Shown: positions 25,719 to 35,098 of the stretch, one piece after another
Numbering within the stretch: position 1 is the first letter of the stretch
How the letters are laid out: each line of letters begins with the position of its first letter
Source: Acidovorax sp. CCYZU-2555
GTDB taxonomy: Bacteria > Pseudomonadota > Gammaproteobacteria > Burkholderiales > Burkholderiaceae_C
Length of the DNA stretch: 64,000 nt
Direction: 5' to 3'
NCBI RefSeq assembly: GCF_018413525.1
Contig: NZ_JAHCDD010000011.1
Span: forward strand, 1-64,000
The notes under the pieces: model-generated
What the model was told of the DNA's origin: nothing
What the model saw: the letters and a program-made list of their open reading frames with translations, nothing else
Database searches by the model: none
Program-made: the position numbers and the translations under genes

Positions 25719-26609
25719 ATGACTATGAGCACTGAGAAAAAACTGGGTTTCATCGGACTGGGCGTGATGGGCGAGCCCATGTGCCGCAACCTGGCGCGCA
25801 AGTCGGGCCAGCAGATCCTGGCGTCGGATCTGGACCCGGCGCCGCTGGCGCGCCTGCATGCCTAAGGCGTGCAGTCCGCGACGCTGGAAGAAATACTGCG
25901 CGACTGCGAGACGATCTTCCTGTCGCTGCCTTCGGGCGAAATCGTCGAGCGTCTGAGCCGCCAGCCCCAGGGCCTGCTGGCCCAGGCGCGCAGCGGCCAG
26001 ACCATCATCGACCTGAGCACCTCGCCGGTATCGACCACGCGTGAACTGGCGCGCGATTTCGCGGCCATCGGCGTGACGTTCATGGACGCTCCCGTGGCGC
26101 GCACCCGCGCCGCGGCCGAAGCAGGAACGCTGGCCGTGATGGTCGGCGGCACGCCCGAAGACTTCGCGCGCGTGCAGCCGCTGATCGCCACCTTTGCGTC
26201 CGACATCGCGCTGTGCGGCGGCGTGGGCTGCGGCCAGGTCCTCAAGATTCTCAACAACATGGTGCTGTTCGAGACCGTGGTCGCGATCAGCGAAGCCAAG
26301 GCCATAGGCGTGCGCGCGGGCGTCGATGCCGGCGTGCTGTTCGAGACGCTGTCCAAGGGCTCGGCCGACAGCTTCGCGCTGCGCAACCACGGAATGAAAG
26401 CCGTGCTGCCCGAGACCTTTCCCGAGCGCACCTTCTCCGTGCGCTATGCGCGCAAAGACCTGCTTTACGCGCTCGAACTGGCGCAGGAACACGGCGTTCC
26501 GGCCAGGGGCGCGCAGCTGGTCGGCGAGTGGTTCGACCAGGCCATAGACGCCGGCGTAGGCGACCAATACCACCCGGTCATCAGCGAGCTGATCGCGGGC
26601 AAGCACTGA
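25719..26609 (+). pseudogene. 6-phosphogluconate / 3-hydroxyisobutyrate dehydrogenase-type gene broken by an in-frame TAA
   Basis: The frame starting ATG at 25719 reads KKLGFIGLGVMGEPMCRNLA, the Rossmann opening of beta-hydroxyacid dehydrogenases, then meets TAA at 25863-25865 after RLHA. The same frame continues past it with GVQSATLEEILRDCETIFLSLPSGEIVERL, the catalytic-domain segment DAPVARTRAAAEAGTLAVMVGG, GCGQVLKILNNMV (the family lysine) and a normal end at 26609. Total length of 296 codons is right for the family. A single G-to-T change from GAA would explain the stop. A GTG at 25869 could restart translation, but the product would lack the NAD-binding motif. A sequencing error is the alternative. 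Confidence 0.85.
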
Positions 26610-26637
26610 AATCCATAACAAACCAGGAGACAACACG

Positions 26638-27609
26638 ATGACTTCCCGCAGAACCTTCACCGCCGCCTGCGTGGCCGGCGCCCTCGCTCCCGCACTGTCC
26701 TGGGCCCAGGCCGGCTACCCCAAGGGTCCGGTCAAGATGGTCGTGCCCTACGCCGCGGGCGGAGCGACCGACATCATCGCGCGCACGCTGGGCGACAAGC
26801 TGACCGCCAGGTGGAGCCAGCCCGTGGTGATAGAGAACAAGCCCGGCGCCGGCACCACGCTGGCCGCAAGCCAGCTCGCGCGCATGGCCGCCGACGGCCA
26901 GACGCTCTACATGACCACGTCGGCCCATACCATCGCGGGCAGCATCTACAGCAAGCTCGACTTCGACCCGGTCAAGGACTTCTCGCCAATCTCGCTGGTC
27001 GCCAAGGTGCCGCTGGTGCTCGTGGTGCGCCCGGGCCTGGCCGCCACCAATCTCAAGGAGTTCATCGCGCTGGCGAAAAAGGAGCAGAGCGCGCTGTCGT
27101 TTGCCTCGCCCGGCAACGGCACGGCCCAGCATCTGGCGGGCGAAATGTTCAACACCGCCGTGCAGGCCAGGACCACGCATGTGCCCTACCGCGGCGACGC
27201 GCCCGCGATCACCGACCTGCTGGGCGGCAGCGTGGACGCGATGTATGCGACGCTCACCGTGGTGCTGCCCTATATCGCTTCAGGCAAGCTGCGTGCCATC
27301 GCGCTGGCCAATGACAAGCGCGTGCAGAAGGTGCCCAACATCCCGACGTTTGCCGAAGCCGGCCTCGACAAGTTCGAGGCCGCTACCTGGTTCGGCGTGC
27401 TCGCGCCGGCGCGCATCGCGGCGCCGCTGAGCGAGCGCATCAGCCAGGACATCAAGGCCATCATCGCCCAGCCCGACATGCAGGCCAAGCTGATCGACCT
27501 GGGCGCCGAAATCGTAGCCAACAGCCCGGCCGAGTTCCGCAGCTTCATGGATGAGGAAGCGCAGAAATGGAAGAAGATCGTGGCGACTTCGGGGGCGACG
27601 GTGAATTGA
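26638..27609 (+). CDS. Bug-family TTT substrate-binding receptor
   Basis: The 323-residue protein opens with a twin-arginine-like signal (TSRRTFTAACVAGALAPALSWAQ) and carries KMVVPYAAGGATDIIARTLG, VIENKPGAGTTLAAS, THVPYRGDAPAITDLLGGSVDAM and GKLRAIALANDKRVQKVPNIPTF. GGAG precedes the ATG. It closes the IclR-regulated aldehyde dehydrogenase operon and is the presumed capture protein for the substrate. No membrane TctAB genes are nearby. A long dispersed repeat begins 12 bp after its stop. Confidence 0.9.
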   Translation: MTSRRTFTAACVAGALAPALSWAQAGYPKGPVKMVVPYAAGGATDIIARTLGDKLTARWSQPVVIENKPGAGTTLAASQLARMAADGQTLYMTTSAHTIAGSIYSKLDFDPVKDFSPISLVAKVPLVLVVRPGLAATNLKEFIALAKKEQSALSFASPGNGTAQHLAGEMFNTAVQARTTHVPYRGDAPAITDLLGGSVDAMYATLTVVLPYIASGKLRAIALANDKRVQKVPNIPTFAEAGLDKFEAATWFGVLAPARIAAPLSERISQDIKAIIAQPDMQAKLIDLGAEIVANSPAEFRSFMDEEAQKWKKIVATSGATVN

Positions 27610-27620
27610 GGGGGGGGCGG

Positions 27621-27885
27621 GGTGAGCGAGACAAAGTCTCGCAAGGCGTCAAAAAGAAACAGCGGGCCTCATCCCCCGTTCGTCCTGAGCCTGTCGAAGG
27701 ATGAACGGCCTGCGCTCGAGTCATGAGAACGGGCCGTTCATGGTTCGACGCGCCCGGCCAGGGAGGCTCACCACGAACGGTTTGGAAGCGCTCGTCGCTG
27801 TTTGCACAAATCGAGTGCTTTCTAAGCACTTGATTTAATTGATGAAAAAACTGCTACTTGAGAGTTTACCGAAGGACGAACGGCC
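27621..27885 (+). repeat. Long dispersed repeat with REP module, copy b (inverted partner at 46930-47176)
   Basis: About 250 bp match the reverse complement of 46930-47176. The order is: a GGTGAGCGAG start, AGAAACAGCGGG, a REP pair (CGTTCGTCCTGAGCCTGTCG with GGTTCGAC...GCTCACCACGAACGG), then unique DNA including GTCGCTGTTTGCACAAA and the hairpin AGTGCTTTCTAAGCACT followed by TTGATTTAATTGATG, then CTTGAGAG. It begins 12 bp after the Bug receptor stop codon. The stretch from 27610 to 27949 holds no gene. The copy has an extra CGCGCCCGGCCAGGGAG insertion in its right REP module. Confidence 0.85.
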
Positions 27886-27949
27886 TGCCCTCGTAGATCG
27901 AGAACAGACCGTTCATCGCCAGCCAGAAGCGCGGGGCGAAGGGAAAGCT

Positions 27950-29386
27950 TTACACCGCCCCCTGCTCCCAGCTCCCCCCGATCGCGCGGATCAGCATCAC
28001 CGTGGTGGTGTATTGCGCGGTGCTGACCTGCAGGGCATTGCGGCGCTGGCGCAGCGCGTTGCGGCGCGCGTCCAGCAGTTCGAGCTGGCTCACATAGCCG
28101 TTGCGGTAGCGCACGTCCGACAGATGGCTGGCGCGCTCGGCCGACTGCACGGCCTGGGCCAGCACTTCGGACTGGCCCGCCAGCAGGCGCAGCGCGCTCA
28201 GTTGGTCTTCCACATCGCGAAACGCCGTGAGCACCTGGCCGCGCTGGGCGGCGATCGCCGCTTCGAGTCGCGCCTTGGCGCCCTCTTCCTGCGCCGCGCG
28301 CTGGCCGCCGTCGAAGATAGGCAGCGACAGCAAGGCGTTGAGGCCCCAGGAACGCGCCGACCAGCGCAGCAGATCGCCGAGTTCGGGCGAGGCATAGCCG
28401 CCGTTGGCGGTCAGCACGATGGACGGAAACCACGCGGTCTGGGCCACGCCCACGCGCGCCAGCGCGGCCTGCACATTGGCCTGGGCGGCCGAGACGTCGG
28501 GGCGGCGCGCCAGCACCGCGGCAGGAACGCCGGCCGGAATCACCGGCAGCGTCGCCTGGGTCTGCTCATCTGCCAGCGCAAACCGGCCCGCGACTTCGCC
28601 CGTCAGCACCGCCAGCGCATGCACCAGCACGGCCTGCTGGCGTTCGAGCGCCAACACTTCGAACTCGGTGGCCGAGACTTCGGTCTGCATGCGCGCCACG
28701 TCGAGTTCGGCGGCGTCGCCGGCCTGGAAGCGCCGCGTCGTCAGGCGCAGGCTGTCGCGGTAGATATCCAGGCTTTGCACGACCAGCGCGCGCTCGGTCT
28801 GAACGGAACGCAATTGCAGATAGGTCTGGGCCACATCGGCCTGGACCATCAGGCGCGTGCTTTGCAGCAGCGCGGCGCGTGCCTGCGCGTCCTGCAGCGC
28901 GGCGGCGCTGGCCTGCGACAGCTTGCCGAACAGATCGACTTCATACGACAGGTTCAGACCCGCCGTGCCCACCGTCGCCGGCGTGGTATTGCCCGTGGTC
29001 TGCAGGCCGGCCTGGCGCGCCACGCCCGCCGAGGCACCGATCTGCGGCAGGCGCTGGGCGTCGGCCGAGCGCAGCAAAGAGCGCGCTTCGGCCAGGCGCG
29101 CGGCGGCGGCCTGGATATCGGTGTTCGCGTCGCCCGCGCGCTCGACCAAGGCGGTCAGCTGCGGGTCGGCAAACGCCAGCCACCAGGCGCCGCGCGCCTG
29201 GGCTTCGGCCGCAGCGGTCTGCGTCCAGGTACCGCCTTCGGCACTGCTGAAGGTGGTGGGCAGGTCGATGCCTGCATGTTCGGCCGGAGCCGGCAAGGCG
29301 CTGGCGCAGCCGGCAAGTACCAGCGCGGCGAACAGCGGGGTCAGCAGCGCGAGGCGCGGCCGGGCCAACAAAGGGATGGCTTTCAT
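27950..29386 (-). CDS. Outer-membrane efflux lipoprotein of RND pump (OprN/OpcM type)
   Basis: The 478-residue protein has a lipoprotein signal (LLTPLFAALVLAGCASALP, lipobox LAGC), two outer-membrane efflux repeats with WWLAFADPQLTALVERAGDANTDIQAA and RRPDVSAAQANVQAALARVGVAQTAWFPSI, and coiled-coil helices between. It forms the exit duct for the RND complex. The ATG at 29386 lies 17 bp after the RND gene stop and follows AGAGGA; upstream open codons would overlap that gene. It is the last gene of the operon and fits OpcM/OprC in the Burkholderia salicylate-responsive pump. Confidence 0.92.
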   Translation of the reverse strand: MKAIPLLARPRLALLTPLFAALVLAGCASALPAPAEHAGIDLPTTFSSAEGGTWTQTAAAEAQARGAWWLAFADPQLTALVERAGDANTDIQAAAARLAEARSLLRSADAQRLPQIGASAGVARQAGLQTTGNTTPATVGTAGLNLSYEVDLFGKLSQASAAALQDAQARAALLQSTRLMVQADVAQTYLQLRSVQTERALVVQSLDIYRDSLRLTTRRFQAGDAAELDVARMQTEVSATEFEVLALERQQAVLVHALAVLTGEVAGRFALADEQTQATLPVIPAGVPAAVLARRPDVSAAQANVQAALARVGVAQTAWFPSIVLTANGGYASPELGDLLRWSARSWGLNALLSLPIFDGGQRAAQEEGAKARLEAAIAAQRGQVLTAFRDVEDQLSALRLLAGQSEVLAQAVQSAERASHLSDVRYRNGYVSQLELLDARRNALRQRRNALQVSTAQYTTTVMLIRAIGGSWEQGAV

Positions 29387-29402
29387 GGAATGGATCCTCT
29401 TC

Positions 29403-32400
29403 TTATTCATCGTGGCCACGCGGGGCGGCCAGTACGGGGTGGGCTACCGCGCCAGAGCCATGCTCAGGCGAAGGAGCGTCCGGGCCAGGGTGCTGCAGCA
29501 AAGGCCGGTTGCCGGCCATGCGGCGCAGCACGACATAGAACACAGGCGTGAGGAACAGGCCGAAGGCCGTGACGCCTATCATTCCGAAGAACACCGCCAC
29601 GCCCATGGCGCTGCGCATTTCGGCGCCCGCGCCCGTGGCCAGCACCAGGGGCAGCACACCCATCACAAAGGCCAGTGAGGTCATCAAGATCGGGCGCAGC
29701 CGCAGGCGGCTGGCCTCGATCGCGGCCTGTATCGGTGTGCGCCCGGCAAATTCGAGTTCGCGCGCGAATTCCACGATCAGGATCGCGTTCTTCGCCGACA
29801 GCCCCACCAGCACGATCAGCCCGATCTGCGTGAACACATTGTTGTCGCCGCCGCTGAGCCACACGCCCGTCATCGCCGCGAGCAAGCCCATGGGAACGAT
29901 CAGAATGATGGCGATGGGCAGCGTGAGACTTTCGTATTGCGCGGCCAGCACCAGGAACACCAGCAGGATGGCCAGCGGGAACACCAGCAGCGCGGAATTT
30001 CCGGCCAGGATTTCCTGGTAGGTCAGCTCGGTCCACTCATAGCCAATGCCTTGCGGCAGGGTTTCGGCGGCCACGCGTTCGATCGCGGCCTGGGCCTGGC
30101 CCGACGAGAAGCCGGGCGCGGGGCCGCCGCTGACGTCGGCCGACAGGAAGCCGTTGTAGCGCATCGCACGCTCGGGGCCGAAGCTGGGCTCGAGCTTCAT
30201 CAGCGCCGACAGCGGCACCATCTGGCCGGTGGTGGAGCGCACCTGCAGCAGGCCCACATCTTCGGCGCGCGCGCGGTAGGCCGCATCGGCTTGCACGCGC
30301 ACGCTGTAGGTACGGCCGAACTGGTTGAAGTCGTTGGCGTACAGGCTGCCCAGATAGATCTGCAGCGTCTCGAAGATATCGGTCACGGGAACGCCCAGCT
30401 GGCGCGCCTTGGTGCGGTCGATATTGGCGTAGAGCTGGGGTACGTTGACCTGCCAGCTGGTGAACAGGCCCGCGAGTTCAGGGGTCTGGTAAGCCTTGGC
30501 CATGAAGGCCTTCACGGCCGCGTCCATGGCCTCATAGCCCAACGAAGCGCGGTCCTCGATCTGCAGCTTGAAGCCGCCGGTCGTGCCCAGCCCGGCCACC
30601 GGTGGCGGCGGGAACAGCGCGATGAAGGCTTCCTGGATGCCGCCGAACGCCTGGTTCAGCTGGCCGGCCACGGCCGCGCCGCTCTGGTCAGCTTGCGTAC
30701 GCTCGGCAAAAGGCTTGAGCGTGACGAACACCACGCCCGAATTCGAGCTGTTGGTGAAACCGTTGATCGACAGGCCGGTGAACGCCAGCGCGTCCTCGAC
30801 GTTGGGGTTCTGCTTGACGATCTCGCCCATGCGGCGAATCACTTCGTCGGTGCGGTCCAGCGTCGCGCCGTCGGGCAGCTGGGCAAAGCCCACGAGGTAT
30901 TGCTTGTCCTGCGCCGGCACAAAGCCGCCGGGAACGATCTTGAACAGGCCCCAGGTCGCGCCGACCAGCGCCAGATAGATCACCAGCATCAGCGCCTTGC
31001 GGCCGATCACGCGCTGCACGCCGCCGCTGTAGGCGTCGGAGCCGCGCTGGAACAGGCGGTTGAAGCGGCGAAAGAACCCGCCGAGCACGCGGTCCATGCC
31101 GCGCGTCAGCGCGTCCTTGGGCGCGTCATGGCCCTTGAGCAGCAGCGCGCTGAGCGCGGGCGCCAGCGTCAGCGAGTTGATTGCCGAGATCACCGTCGAG
31201 ATCGCGATGGTCACCGCGAACTGGCGGTAGAACTGGCCCGTGAGCCCGCTGATGAAGGCCAGCGGCACGAACACCGCGACCAGCACCAGCGCGATGGCGA
31301 TGATGGGCCCCGAGACTTCGCGCATCGCACGGTACGTGGCTTCGCGCGGAGACAGCCCCATTTCGATGTTGCGCTCGACGTTTTCCACGACCACGATGGC
31401 GTCATCGACGACGATACCGATGGCCAGCACCAGCCCGAACAGGCTCAGCGCGTTGATCGAAAAGCCCAGCAGGTGCAGCACGGCAAACGTGCCCACGACC
31501 GACACCGGCACGGCCAGCAGCGGAATGATGGACGCGCGCCAGGTCTGCAGGAACAGCACCACGACCAGCACCACCAGGGCCACGGCTTCGAGCAGCGTGG
31601 TGATCACGGACTTGATCGAGGCGCGCACGAACTGCGTGGGGTCGTAGGCGATGCGGAATTCCACGCCTTCGGGCATGTTCTTCTGCAGCTCGGCCATCGT
31701 GGCGCGCACATTGGCCGAGATGTCGAGCGCGTTCGAGCCCGGGGCCTGGAACACGCCCATGCCCACGGCGGGCTCGTTGTTGAGCAGCGAGCGCAGCGCG
31801 TAGTCGGCCGCACCCAGTTCCAGGCGCGCGACATCGCGCAGCCGCGTCACCGCGCCGTCGGCACCCGACTTGACGATGATGTCGCCGAACTCTTCCTCGG
31901 TCTGCAGACGGCCCTGGGCGTTGATCGACAGTTGCATGTCGACGCCAGGCAGGCCCGGCGAAGCGCCGACCACGCCGGCCGCGGCCTGCACGTTCTGGCC
32001 GCGGATCGCGGCGACGACGTCGGCGGCCGACAGGCCGCGCTGCGCGACTTTCTGCGGGTCCAGCCAGGCGCGCATGGCGTAGTCGCCGCCGCCGAAGATC
32101 TGCACCTGGCCCACGCCCTGGATGCGCGCCAGACGGTCCTTGACATTGAGCACCGCGTAGTTGCGCAGGTAGTCGATGTCGTAGCGGTCATTGGGCGAGA
32201 CCATGTGCACGACCATGGTCAGGTCGGGCGCGCTCTTGATGGTGGTGATACCCAGGCGGCGCACTTCCTCGGGCAGGCGCGGCTCGGCCTGCGAGACGCG
32301 GTTTTGCACCAGCTGCTGCGCCTTGTCGGGGTCGGTGCCCAGAGCGAAGGTCACGGTGAGCGTCATCACGCCGTCAGTCGTCGCCTGGCTGCCCATGTAG

Positions 32401-32633
32401 AGCATGCCTTCGACGCCGTTGATCGATTCTTCCAGCGGCGTGGCCACGGTTTCGGCGATCACCTTGGGATTGGCGCCCGGGTACTGGGCGCGCACCACGA
32501 CCGATGGCGGAGCGACGTCGGGATACTCCGAGATCGGCAGCGCGCGCAAGGCGATCAGGCCGGCCAGGAAGATCAGCACCGACAGCACCCCGGCAAAGAT
32601 CGGGCGGTCAATGAAAAAGCGGGAGAGGTTCAT
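29403..32633 (-). CDS. RND (HAE1-family) multidrug efflux permease
   Basis: This is a 1076-residue inner-membrane transporter with N-terminal MNLSRFFIDRPIFAGVLSVLIFLAGLIAL and twelve membrane segments. The proton-relay aspartate pair is present in GIVVDDAIVVVENVERN and the partner lysine in VGLSAKNAILIVEFAREL. SINGVEGMLYMGSQATTDGVMTLTVTFALGTD and PTQFVRASIKSV are typical of MexF/BpeF-like pumps. With the membrane-fusion protein (25 bp upstream) and the outer-membrane lipoprotein it forms a complete tripartite exporter, likely for chloramphenicol, trimethoprim or phenolics by analogy to CeoB/BpeF. The analogy rests on gene order as well as motifs. Confidence 0.94.
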   Translation of the reverse strand: MNLSRFFIDRPIFAGVLSVLIFLAGLIALRALPISEYPDVAPPSVVVRAQYPGANPKVIAETVATPLEESINGVEGMLYMGSQATTDGVMTLTVTFALGTDPDKAQQLVQNRVSQAEPRLPEEVRRLGITTIKSAPDLTMVVHMVSPNDRYDIDYLRNYAVLNVKDRLARIQGVGQVQIFGGGDYAMRAWLDPQKVAQRGLSAADVVAAIRGQNVQAAAGVVGASPGLPGVDMQLSINAQGRLQTEEEFGDIIVKSGADGAVTRLRDVARLELGAADYALRSLLNNEPAVGMGVFQAPGSNALDISANVRATMAELQKNMPEGVEFRIAYDPTQFVRASIKSVITTLLEAVALVVLVVVLFLQTWRASIIPLLAVPVSVVGTFAVLHLLGFSINALSLFGLVLAIGIVVDDAIVVVENVERNIEMGLSPREATYRAMREVSGPIIAIALVLVAVFVPLAFISGLTGQFYRQFAVTIAISTVISAINSLTLAPALSALLLKGHDAPKDALTRGMDRVLGGFFRRFNRLFQRGSDAYSGGVQRVIGRKALMLVIYLALVGATWGLFKIVPGGFVPAQDKQYLVGFAQLPDGATLDRTDEVIRRMGEIVKQNPNVEDALAFTGLSINGFTNSSNSGVVFVTLKPFAERTQADQSGAAVAGQLNQAFGGIQEAFIALFPPPPVAGLGTTGGFKLQIEDRASLGYEAMDAAVKAFMAKAYQTPELAGLFTSWQVNVPQLYANIDRTKARQLGVPVTDIFETLQIYLGSLYANDFNQFGRTYSVRVQADAAYRARAEDVGLLQVRSTTGQMVPLSALMKLEPSFGPERAMRYNGFLSADVSGGPAPGFSSGQAQAAIERVAAETLPQGIGYEWTELTYQEILAGNSALLVFPLAILLVFLVLAAQYESLTLPIAIILIVPMGLLAAMTGVWLSGGDNNVFTQIGLIVLVGLSAKNAILIVEFARELEFAGRTPIQAAIEASRLRLRPILMTSLAFVMGVLPLVLATGAGAEMRSAMGVAVFFGMIGVTAFGLFLTPVFYVVLRRMAGNRPLLQHPGPDAPSPEHGSGAVAHPVLAAPRGHDE

Positions 32634-32658
32634 ATATTGTTCTTTTCAGTCACCGCGT

Positions 32659-33882
32659 TCAGGCGGCGGGCTGTTTGGCGTTCTTGGCCGCGACTTCAGG
32701 CTTGTTGGCCATGGGCACGTCTTGCGCTTCAATACGTGCACCTGGGCGCACGCGCTGCAGGCCGTTGACGACGATGCGTTCACCGGCCTTGAGGCCCGAA
32801 GTGACGATGCGCATTCCATTGACCGGCGCGCCCAGCTGCACTTCGCGGTACTCAGCGACTTCGCCCGCACCGACGACCATCACGTACTTCTTGCTCTGGT
32901 CGGTGCCGACCGCGCGCTCGTTGACCAGCACGGCGGACGTCACGCCCGCCTGGCCCATGCGAATGCGCGCGAACTGGCCGGGCATCAGCGCGCCGTCCTG
33001 GTTCTCGAACACCGCGCGCACGCGCACCGTGCCGCTTTGCGCATCGACCTGGTTGTCGATCAACTGCAGATGGCCCGCATGCGGCGTGCCGCCGGCCGTG
33101 CCCGTGCCCATTTGCACCGGAATGCGCTCAATGCGTGCGCGCCCGCCCTGGCCGGCTTCAAGAGCGTCGAGCGCCTTGACCACCACTTGCTCATCGCTGT
33201 CGAAGCTCGCGTAGATCGGGCTCACCGACACCATGGTGGTCAGCACCGGCGCGCTCGCGCCCGAGGCCACGAGATTGCCCACCGTGACTTCGACGCGGCC
33301 CACGCGCCCGGCGATGGGCGCGCGCACCTGGGTATAGCCCAGGTTCAGGCGCGCGGTCTGCAGCGCGGCCTGGGCGGCGCGCAGATTCGCATCGGCTTCG
33401 CGCTGGGCGTTGACGCGCTCGTCGTGCTCGCGCTGGGCGATGGCACGTTCTTCCCACAGGCGGGTCGAGCGTTCCATTTCGCTGTGCGTATACGACAGCC
33501 GGGCCTGGGCCGCGACCACCTGGGCCTGGGCGCGATCGACATCGGCGTTGAACGGCGCGGCGTCGAGCGTGAACAGCAGGTCGCCCTGCTTGATCAGCGC
33601 GCCTTCACGGAAATGCACGGCCTGCACGGCGCCGGCGACGCGCGGGCGGATGTCCACGCGCTGCACGGCTTCGAGCCGGCCCGAGAATTCGTCCCACAGC
33701 GCGACGTCCTGCTGCGTGACCTGGGCCACGGCGACGGGAATCGCCGGTGGCGCGGCGGGTGCATCCGGTGCTTGAGCCGAAGCCTGCAGGCCGAAAGCCG
33801 CGCCGCCGACGACGGCAATGGCGGCGGCGGCAATCGCCGCGGTGCGCCAGCGCTGGGGCAAGGAGGTGAAGTGGTGTTTCAT
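32659..33882 (-). CDS. RND efflux membrane-fusion protein (MexE/BpeE type)
   Basis: The 407-residue periplasmic adaptor has a signal-like hydrophobic stretch (RTAAIAAAAIAVVGGAAFGLQASAQ) without an obvious lipobox, the lipoyl half-motifs RVDIRPRVAGAVQAVHFREGALIKQGDLLFTLD and YTQVRAPIAGRVGRVEVTVGNLV, an alpha-helical hairpin between them, and barrel and proximal domains ending in NGLQRVRPGARIEAQDV. The ATG at 33882 was chosen because it begins MKHHFTSLPQRW. It is the first pump gene after the lipase-like gene; the 200-bp gap between them holds nothing that I recognise. Confidence 0.92.
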   Translation of the reverse strand: MKHHFTSLPQRWRTAAIAAAAIAVVGGAAFGLQASAQAPDAPAAPPAIPVAVAQVTQQDVALWDEFSGRLEAVQRVDIRPRVAGAVQAVHFREGALIKQGDLLFTLDAAPFNADVDRAQAQVVAAQARLSYTHSEMERSTRLWEERAIAQREHDERVNAQREADANLRAAQAALQTARLNLGYTQVRAPIAGRVGRVEVTVGNLVASGASAPVLTTMVSVSPIYASFDSDEQVVVKALDALEAGQGGRARIERIPVQMGTGTAGGTPHAGHLQLIDNQVDAQSGTVRVRAVFENQDGALMPGQFARIRMGQAGVTSAVLVNERAVGTDQSKKYVMVVGAGEVAEYREVQLGAPVNGMRIVTSGLKAGERIVVNGLQRVRPGARIEAQDVPMANKPEVAAKNAKQPAA

Positions 33883-34082
33883 GGTCGGTCTTGGTCTTGA
33901 AAAGGAGTGAAAGCTGGAAGTCGGCGTTTTGCGGGCGCAATGCTCCCTTCCGGCGCAAAGGTCGGAAATCGAAAACAAATGGAAAGTCGGGGGGCGGCCG
34001 TGCGGGAACGGCTGCGCCAGCGCGTCCCGGCACAGGCCAGGGCACGCAGCTGTCAGGCAGCAGGCGTCAGGAGCTCAGAGGG

Positions 34083-34931
34083 TCAGGCCGGGTCGGGCGG
34101 CCGACATCGCGTGGTGCTGAAGAACTGCTGGAACTGGTCCTGCACTTCCTGCGCACAAGGGCATGGCCGGGGATCGGGAATGAGCAGCGCATCGGGCCAT
34201 TGCTGGGCCTTGTCGAACACATGGCGCGTGACGCTCAATCCCGCGGCTTCGAGCCGGCCCGCATAGGCCAGGGCTTCGTCACGCATGGGGTCGTTGTGGC
34301 CCACCAGCATCAGCGTGGGCGGCAGGCCGGCCAGGCGTTGGGCGGTGCTGGGCACGGCATAGGGGTGTACGGCGTCGCAGGCCGAGCGCAGGAACTGCAG
34401 CCAGCCCTGGGCCCATTTGCAATCGGTCGCCGTGCCCGTGGCGGCGCGCACGGAAGGCGTGCCCACGCAGGGATCGAGCATGGGAGACAGCAGGATCTGT
34501 CCAGCCAGCGGCGGATGGCGCTGATCGCGCGCCATCATGCATACGCCGGCCGCCAGATTGCCACCGGCCTCCTCGCCCGCCAGGTAGACCTGGGCGCCCT
34601 TGCCCGCGAGCCGCGTGCGGTGCTTGAACGCCCACTGCAGCACCTCGAAGCCGATCTCCAGCGGACGCGGAAACGGATGCTCGGGCGCCAGCGGATAGGC
34701 CACCGACACCACACGCGCTCCCGCTGCTTCGAGCAGATGGGCCACGGTGCAGCCGCTGTCGAGCGAACCGGAGATGAAGGCTCCGCCATGGAAATGCACG
34801 ACCAGCGGCAAGGTCTCACCGGCTTTCTTGCTGCCATAGGTGCGCACGACCACCTCCTCACCGGACGCCAGCGCAATGGCGGCGTCGGTATGAAGCGAAG
34901 GTGATGGGCGGTCAGGCGAAGTTGAAGTCAT
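34083..34931 (-). CDS. Lipase-like alpha/beta hydrolase of RND operon (LlpE-like), catalytic serine missing
   Basis: The 282-residue protein has the hormone-sensitive-lipase-type fold: VVHFHGGAFISGSLDS oxyanion loop near residue 50, SVAYPLAPEHPFPRPL, and LMLVGHNDPMRDEALAYAGRLEAAG with the acid residue. The nucleophile elbow, normally GDSAGG, reads LAGEEAGGNLAAG, so glutamate replaces serine, and the segment where the catalytic histidine is expected reads VFDKAQQWPDAL without His. The gene sits between a divergent LysR gene and the pump genes, as llpE does in Burkholderia CeoAB-OpcM/BpeEF-OprC loci. It probably is not an active serine hydrolase. The start at ATG 34931 begins MTSTSPDRPS; upstream codons are promoter-like. 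Confidence 0.82.
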   Translation of the reverse strand: MTSTSPDRPSPSLHTDAAIALASGEEVVVRTYGSKKAGETLPLVVHFHGGAFISGSLDSGCTVAHLLEAAGARVVSVAYPLAPEHPFPRPLEIGFEVLQWAFKHRTRLAGKGAQVYLAGEEAGGNLAAGVCMMARDQRHPPLAGQILLSPMLDPCVGTPSVRAATGTATDCKWAQGWLQFLRSACDAVHPYAVPSTAQRLAGLPPTLMLVGHNDPMRDEALAYAGRLEAAGLSVTRHVFDKAQQWPDALLIPDPRPCPCAQEVQDQFQQFFSTTRCRPPDPA

Positions 34932-35098
34932 GGTGTGATCCGGGCGGAACCGTGGAGACACAAATGTAAACGTTCGCGACCCGCGCATAAACCCGAGAAA
35001 CGTTGCCGCACTGTTTCCAAATCCTGAACAATAGGCATAGAGACCGCATGTCAGAATTCGCCACCTGCTGACCACCCCCCAACGCACAAGGAGAGCCC

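Noticed and set aside
25863-25865. TAA as a recoded (selenocysteine or pyrrolysine) codon
   Set aside because: Recoding uses TGA or TAG, not TAA, and the family has no such residue here.
29937-32768. A 943-codon plus-strand open frame opposite the RND permease
   Set aside because: It has shadow composition (rich in His, Arg, Gln) and lies fully antisense to a clear RND transporter with all functional residues.
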